DNA from: Thermatribacter sp964570785
GTDB taxonomy: Bacteria > Atribacterota > Atribacteria > Atribacterales > Thermatribacteraceae
Assembly: GCA_964570785.1 (NCBI GenBank)
Contig: CAZMZG010000053.1
Coordinates: 1 to 11,270 of the forward strand
Reading direction: 5' to 3'
DNA: 11,270 nt
In this document: piece after piece, positions 8,061-11,270 of the stretch
Layout of the letters: every line of letters begins with the position of its first letter
Position numbering within the stretch: position 1 is the first letter of the stretch
The notes under the pieces: generated by a model
Database searches by the model: none
What the model was told of the DNA's origin: nothing
The model's input: the letters and a program-made list of their open reading frames with translations, nothing else
Position numbers and translations under genes: made by a program

Positions 8061-9112
8061 GCTGGGAAGAGCTTTTTTCTAAAAATATGGTTCAGCTTGA
8101 CCACTGGTTTTACGAAGAAGGAGCTTTTCATCATGAAGAAATGGTCTCGGAACCAGAGCTCCTGACATCACCAGATTTATGGGAAACCGACGAAGCAAAC
8201 CTGAAAAACTGGAAAGCAGAAGCCAAAACTTCCACTCCGGAGAGAGTGTATTTTGTGGATGGCAGGATGCGGATATACGCGCGTTTGTTCTTGAAAAAGT
8301 ATGTTCTGCTCTTTGCAGAAGTAGCTGCCGGATATGTGGAATGGTCAAAAGAAGGAGGAGTTAAACCGGGTTTTTCACCCCAAAGTCCTCCTTACCTGCG
8401 CAGGGTTATTGGTGCACCAGAAGAGCTTTTTCTGGATTTGGGAGAAGCAGAAACTTCCCTTGCGGTGGACGATGACCTCTTTTTCTTCGTAAAAACCTCA
8501 AGTCGTAAGTCGCGCAACGCACCCTATCAGGAAACTGCCCAGCAAGCAGTTTTTAATGCCATGCAGGAGCTGGAAAAACAGGTTGTCAACTCCCTACTGA
8601 GCGAAGATGTCCCCATTATAATGGACGGCACCATCCATTTTGATACTCACCTCTTTGAAACGGGAAAGGGCCCCTGCGGACTGGTGAAAAGAATTCAGAG
8701 GTTGCAGATACCATCTTCTGAGAGTTTTATGGACCTTCTTTTCAGGATTGGTTGCGGCGAGCGCACCCCTTTTCTGAGCGCCTACCTGAGCGACAAGTCA
8801 GACACTGTAAGAGTTTTCTGCTTCACACGTCTCGTTGATAGAAACTCCTTTTACCCTTTAAAAGGTCTGGTACGCCTGGAAGTGGCTCTGCAGGAAAAAC
8901 ACCTGGAACGCAGAAAAGAAGAGCTGGGCCAGTTTTTCAGCTCCATCGCCTCTCTACTTCCTTCTCTCACCCGGGATTTTCCATACCGAAGATTACCCGA
9001 AAACATCTTTCCCATGATAGCCCTCGAAAACTACCTGGGTCAATATTTTTCCACTCCTCAGTGGATTCAAAGTTTATGTCATAAATTCATATGGAGGGTC
9101 AAAAATGCCTAA
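8033..9112 (+). CDS. nurA: NurA-family DNA end-resection nuclease
   Basis: 359 aa. Its start (GGAGG 9 nt upstream) overlaps the end of sbcC by 28 nt. Visible NurA-like features are YFVDGRMR (73-80, D76 as probable first metal ligand), the strand-like LLFAEVAAGY (92-101), PIIMDGTI (194-201, D198 as probable second metal ligand), GLVKR (216-220) and LVRLEVAL (279-286). The canonical first motif is usually DGS and here is DGR. The C-terminal motif that normally contains Ala-His is replaced by a LPENIFPMIALENYLG-like stretch (321-336). NurA is an RNase H-like 5'-3' exo/endonuclease that acts as a dimer on the HerA hexamer. The herA gene directly downstream, overlapping by 8 nt, is the strongest support for the call. 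No membrane segment is visible. The family call is likely, but catalytic competence is less certain. Confidence 0.8.
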   Translation: MDNHRRGIVSWEELFSKNMVQLDHWFYEEGAFHHEEMVSEPELLTSPDLWETDEANLKNWKAEAKTSTPERVYFVDGRMRIYARLFLKKYVLLFAEVAAGYVEWSKEGGVKPGFSPQSPPYLRRVIGAPEELFLDLGEAETSLAVDDDLFFFVKTSSRKSRNAPYQETAQQAVFNAMQELEKQVVNSLLSEDVPIIMDGTIHFDTHLFETGKGPCGLVKRIQRLQIPSSESFMDLLFRIGCGERTPFLSAYLSDKSDTVRVFCFTRLVDRNSFYPLKGLVRLEVALQEKHLERRKEELGQFFSSIASLLPSLTRDFPYRRLPENIFPMIALENYLGQYFSTPQWIQSLCHKFIWRVKNA

Positions 9113-11045
9113 ACTGGTGGGTACTGTCACCGGATTGAAGGAAATATCCCCCTATAGCTTCTGGATAAGGGTAAATTCTGGACAACCCGTGCCTGGCATC
9201 GATAGCTTGATCCAAGTAGACTATCAGTCTGGAGAGAAAAAATTCAGAATATATGGAGTAATCACTGAAGTAGTCACTGCCTGGGATGGGATGATAACTA
9301 CTGGTTACCAGGAAGAAGCTTATTTTGAAGGAACTTTCAGTGGAACTCCCATTTACCTTTGCCAGGTAGCAGTAACCCGTGCTCAGACCTGGCGAGACGA
9401 AGATCTGGTCACCATAACACCGTTTTTGCCCCCCCCAGCTGGGGAGAAGGTTTTTCTCATTGATCCCGAAGAAACCGATGCTGCTTTGGGCTTTGACGTC
9501 ATAAAAAAGGAAAAAAGAGAAATTCCAGTCGGAATTCTTTCTAATGGTGAAGTAGCTTACCTGGACCTAAAATACCTGCTGGGAGATAATGGAGCTCACA
9601 TCAACATCAGCGGCCAATCCGGAGTTGCCGCTAAAACTTCCTATGCCACTTTTCTGCTCTGGATGCTCCAGAACTACGCCGAGAAAAATGCTCTGGAAAG
9701 CACTCTTGCCCGAGAGCTGAAAAACAGCCGTTCGGTGATCTTTAACGTGAAAGGGGAAAGCCTTCTCTTTCTCGACTATTGGAACGCTGAGTGGAAGGCC
9801 CAAGAAAACAAACGTCAAGGTCAGGAATGGAAAGAAATGTTCTCTCGCCTTGGAGTGGAACCCAGACCCTTCCAGAACGTGAAGGTATATGTTCCTCCAA
9901 AAGACCATCGGGGAACTCCGCGCATCTCGCGCTCGAGGAAAGGAGCGCTTGCCTACGGGTGGGATATTCTGGATATTGTGGAACTGAACCTGGTATCTCT
10001 GATGTTTGACGTAGAAGAAGTGAGTGCTAATCCTAATTTTCTACTTGCCGTAACCGTAATCGAAGACCTGTTAAGGGCAAGATATGACAAACTGCTTGCA
10101 GATGCCGAAAAAGAATTGAAAGAAAAATGTTATCAGGAACGGCTCAAAATCAGAACCGAGGGCCTTGCACCAAGCAGTTTAATTCGAGTTTACCTCGAAG
10201 CGACCGGGGAAGAACCCGGGTTAATTCTTGAAAATTTTGGCCTTCCCAACAGCTTCAGGGATTTTGTTGAAATGTTTAAAATTAGCGAGGGAGAGAAGGG
10301 GGCAACCAGCTCTCTTGTTGAAGAACTTAGAAAAGAACAGCTTGAAGACCGAACCATAGCGGCAGTGGCCCGCCGCTTGAGAACTGCCCGGAGAACCGGC
10401 ATAGATCTCCTCTGGAGAAAAATAGAGAAAAAGTGCTATGGATCCATAGAGAAGATACCAGAACCTGATTACCATCTGCAGTGGAACCATCCAGGTAGCA
10501 CCACAGTAATTGATATTTCCAAGCTTCATCAGAGAGTTCAGGCCTTTGTGGTTGGTGCTGTGCTCAAAGAAATAATGTTTCTCAAGGAAAAAGACGAACT
10601 TCCCGAACCAGTCTTTATATATCTTGACGAACTGAACAAATACGCCCCCCGTACTGGAGGAGGGGCTTTAGCAGGTATTTTCAGAGACGTTGCTGAGCGC
10701 GGAAGGTCTTTCCGGGTAGTGCTCATCGGGGCAGAGCAGACAGCCTCACAAGTTGACTACCGGGTTATCACCCAGGCAGCCACTACTATCGTGGGTCGCC
10801 AGAAGCAAGCTGAACTGAGTAAAGAAGAGTACGCACACCTTCAGGGAGCCCTACGGGAAAAGGCGTCTTCGCTTTTGCCGGGAGAAGTAATCATAGACCA
10901 GCCTTTTTTGAGAATTCCCATAACCGTGAGCTTTCCTTTAACTCCCTGGGCAACTTCCGAAGAAAACCGGGAACAACGCTTCTCTGAGGAACAGAGGCAA
11001 ACTGACAGCTCTCCAGAAGAACAGCTCGAAGAACTCTTGCCTTAA
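9105..11045 (+). CDS. herA: HerA-family ATP-driven DNA translocase (FtsK-HerA superfamily)
   Basis: 646 aa, longer than the roughly 500 aa archaeal HerA. The N-terminal HAS-type beta barrel (about 1-115) is followed by a RecA-like core. Its P-loop is ISGQSGVAAKTS (168-179, K177 and T178), which does not fit GxxxxGK[ST] exactly. The Walker B is FIYLDELNKYAP (504-515, D508 and E509), followed by ERGRSF (531-536, Arg-finger candidates), GAEQT (542-546, sensor-like) and VGRQ (563-566). About 330 residues separate the P-loop from Walker B. A charged helical region lies at about 310-440, probably an enlarged helical insertion. The last 30 residues are Glu/Gln/Ser-rich and likely disordered. HerA forms hexameric rings that pump duplex DNA and stimulate NurA nuclease in end resection. 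GGAGGG sits 6 nt before the ATG, inside the end of nurA. Confidence 0.88.
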   Translation: MPKLVGTVTGLKEISPYSFWIRVNSGQPVPGIDSLIQVDYQSGEKKFRIYGVITEVVTAWDGMITTGYQEEAYFEGTFSGTPIYLCQVAVTRAQTWRDEDLVTITPFLPPPAGEKVFLIDPEETDAALGFDVIKKEKREIPVGILSNGEVAYLDLKYLLGDNGAHINISGQSGVAAKTSYATFLLWMLQNYAEKNALESTLARELKNSRSVIFNVKGESLLFLDYWNAEWKAQENKRQGQEWKEMFSRLGVEPRPFQNVKVYVPPKDHRGTPRISRSRKGALAYGWDILDIVELNLVSLMFDVEEVSANPNFLLAVTVIEDLLRARYDKLLADAEKELKEKCYQERLKIRTEGLAPSSLIRVYLEATGEEPGLILENFGLPNSFRDFVEMFKISEGEKGATSSLVEELRKEQLEDRTIAAVARRLRTARRTGIDLLWRKIEKKCYGSIEKIPEPDYHLQWNHPGSTTVIDISKLHQRVQAFVVGAVLKEIMFLKEKDELPEPVFIYLDELNKYAPRTGGGALAGIFRDVAERGRSFRVVLIGAEQTASQVDYRVITQAATTIVGRQKQAELSKEEYAHLQGALREKASSLLPGEVIIDQPFLRIPITVSFPLTPWATSEENREQRFSEEQRQTDSSPEEQLEELLP

Positions 11046-11053
11046 CTTAGGAA

Positions 11054-11060
11054 GGGAGGT
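11054..11060 (+). promoter_or_regulatory. Ribosome binding site of the YjbQ gene
   Basis: GGGAGGT sits 6 nt before the ATG at 11067, in the 21-nt gap after the herA stop. It supports independent initiation on what is probably the same transcript. Confidence 0.65.
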
Positions 11061-11066
11061 TAAAAA

Positions 11067-11270
11067 ATGAACGAGGAATTTTTAGTACAGACCCACCTTC
11101 GCGAAGAGTTTGTTCACATTACTGGAAAAGTCCAGGACGCCGTGCGCAAGATGAAGCTCGAAGAAGGCTTCTGCGTGGTCTACGTGCCACACACCACCTG
11201 TGGAATAACCATTAACGAGAATGCCGACCCGGACGTAATCGAGGATATTCTGATGGGCTTAAAAAGAATG
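11067..11270 (+). CDS. yjbQ: YjbQ/UPF0047 family protein, N-terminal part (3' end outside window)
   Basis: 68 codons are visible and remain open to the right edge; a complete member is about 130-140 aa. The fragment contains the family signature VPHTTCGITINENADPDV (residues 40-57), with the conserved His, Cys and Asn-Glu residues, and ends inside the following helix. Members are small trimeric beta proteins. E. coli YjbQ shows weak thiamine-phosphate synthase activity, but the real cellular role is unclear. The gene lies 21 nt behind herA on the same strand with its own good SD and no terminator between, so it is probably the next gene of the operon. I see no functional link to DNA repair in the sequence itself. 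Confidence 0.9.
   Translation, partial: MNEEFLVQTHLREEFVHITGKVQDAVRKMKLEEGFCVVYVPHTTCGITINENADPDVIEDILMGLKRM

Noticed and set aside
9567..9908. 113-codon minus-strand open frame within herA
   Set aside because: It lies wholly opposite a well-supported gene, has no recognisable domain or SD, and reads as a shadow of the sense coding frame.
11042..11063. Inverted repeat TTAAC...GTTAA around the herA stop and YjbQ ribosome site
   Set aside because: Only five A/T-rich pairs with a loop of about 12 nt, too weak to be a believable terminator or translational switch.

Overview
The window reads as ordinary, densely packed bacterial chromosome of medium G+C (mid-forties per cent by eye) with strong Shine-Dalgarno sites and almost no intergenic space. 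The gene content suggests an anaerobic, possibly thermophilic bacterium. An EtfAB-linked lactate-type dehydrogenase and a polyferredoxin-like protein sit beside an archaeal-style DNA end-processing operon. I cannot fix the phylum. Candidates such as Atribacterota, Thermotogota or Synergistota are guesses from gene content only.

Region 1 (1-2503, + strand) is a redox operon: the last codons of etfB, complete etfA, and a GlcD-type FAD-dependent 2-hydroxyacid dehydrogenase overlapping etfA by 20 nt. The order etfB-etfA-dehydrogenase matches the lactate dehydrogenase/Etf complexes of anaerobes, in which a lactate-type donor passes electrons through EtfAB. This EtfA has no N-terminal ferredoxin domain. 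Region 2 (2532-3641, - strand) is a single gene, convergent with the dehydrogenase, for a DUF362 protein with two [4Fe-4S] motifs. A 92-bp divergent gap (3642-3733) follows. It holds the minus-strand promoter candidate and the ribosome binding sites for both flanking genes.

Region 3 (3734-11045, + strand) is the core of the window: sbcD (Mre11 nuclease), sbcC (Rad50 ATPase with zinc hook), a NurA-family nuclease and a HerA-family hexameric translocase. Each gene overlaps the next (14, 28 and 8 nt), so they are very likely co-transcribed and translationally coupled. In archaea these four proteins cooperate in resecting double-strand breaks: Mre11-Rad50 opens the end and HerA-NurA carries out long-range 5' resection. 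Here the complete set sits in one bacterial operon. The HerA P-loop departs from the usual GxxxxGK[ST] form, and the NurA lacks an obvious C-terminal Ala-His motif. Region 4 (11067 to the end) is the start of a YjbQ/UPF0047 gene 21 nt behind herA, probably read from the same transcript.

I found no tRNA, rRNA, CRISPR array, insertion sequence, attachment site or convincing Rho-independent terminator. No stretch longer than about 100 bases lacks a gene.
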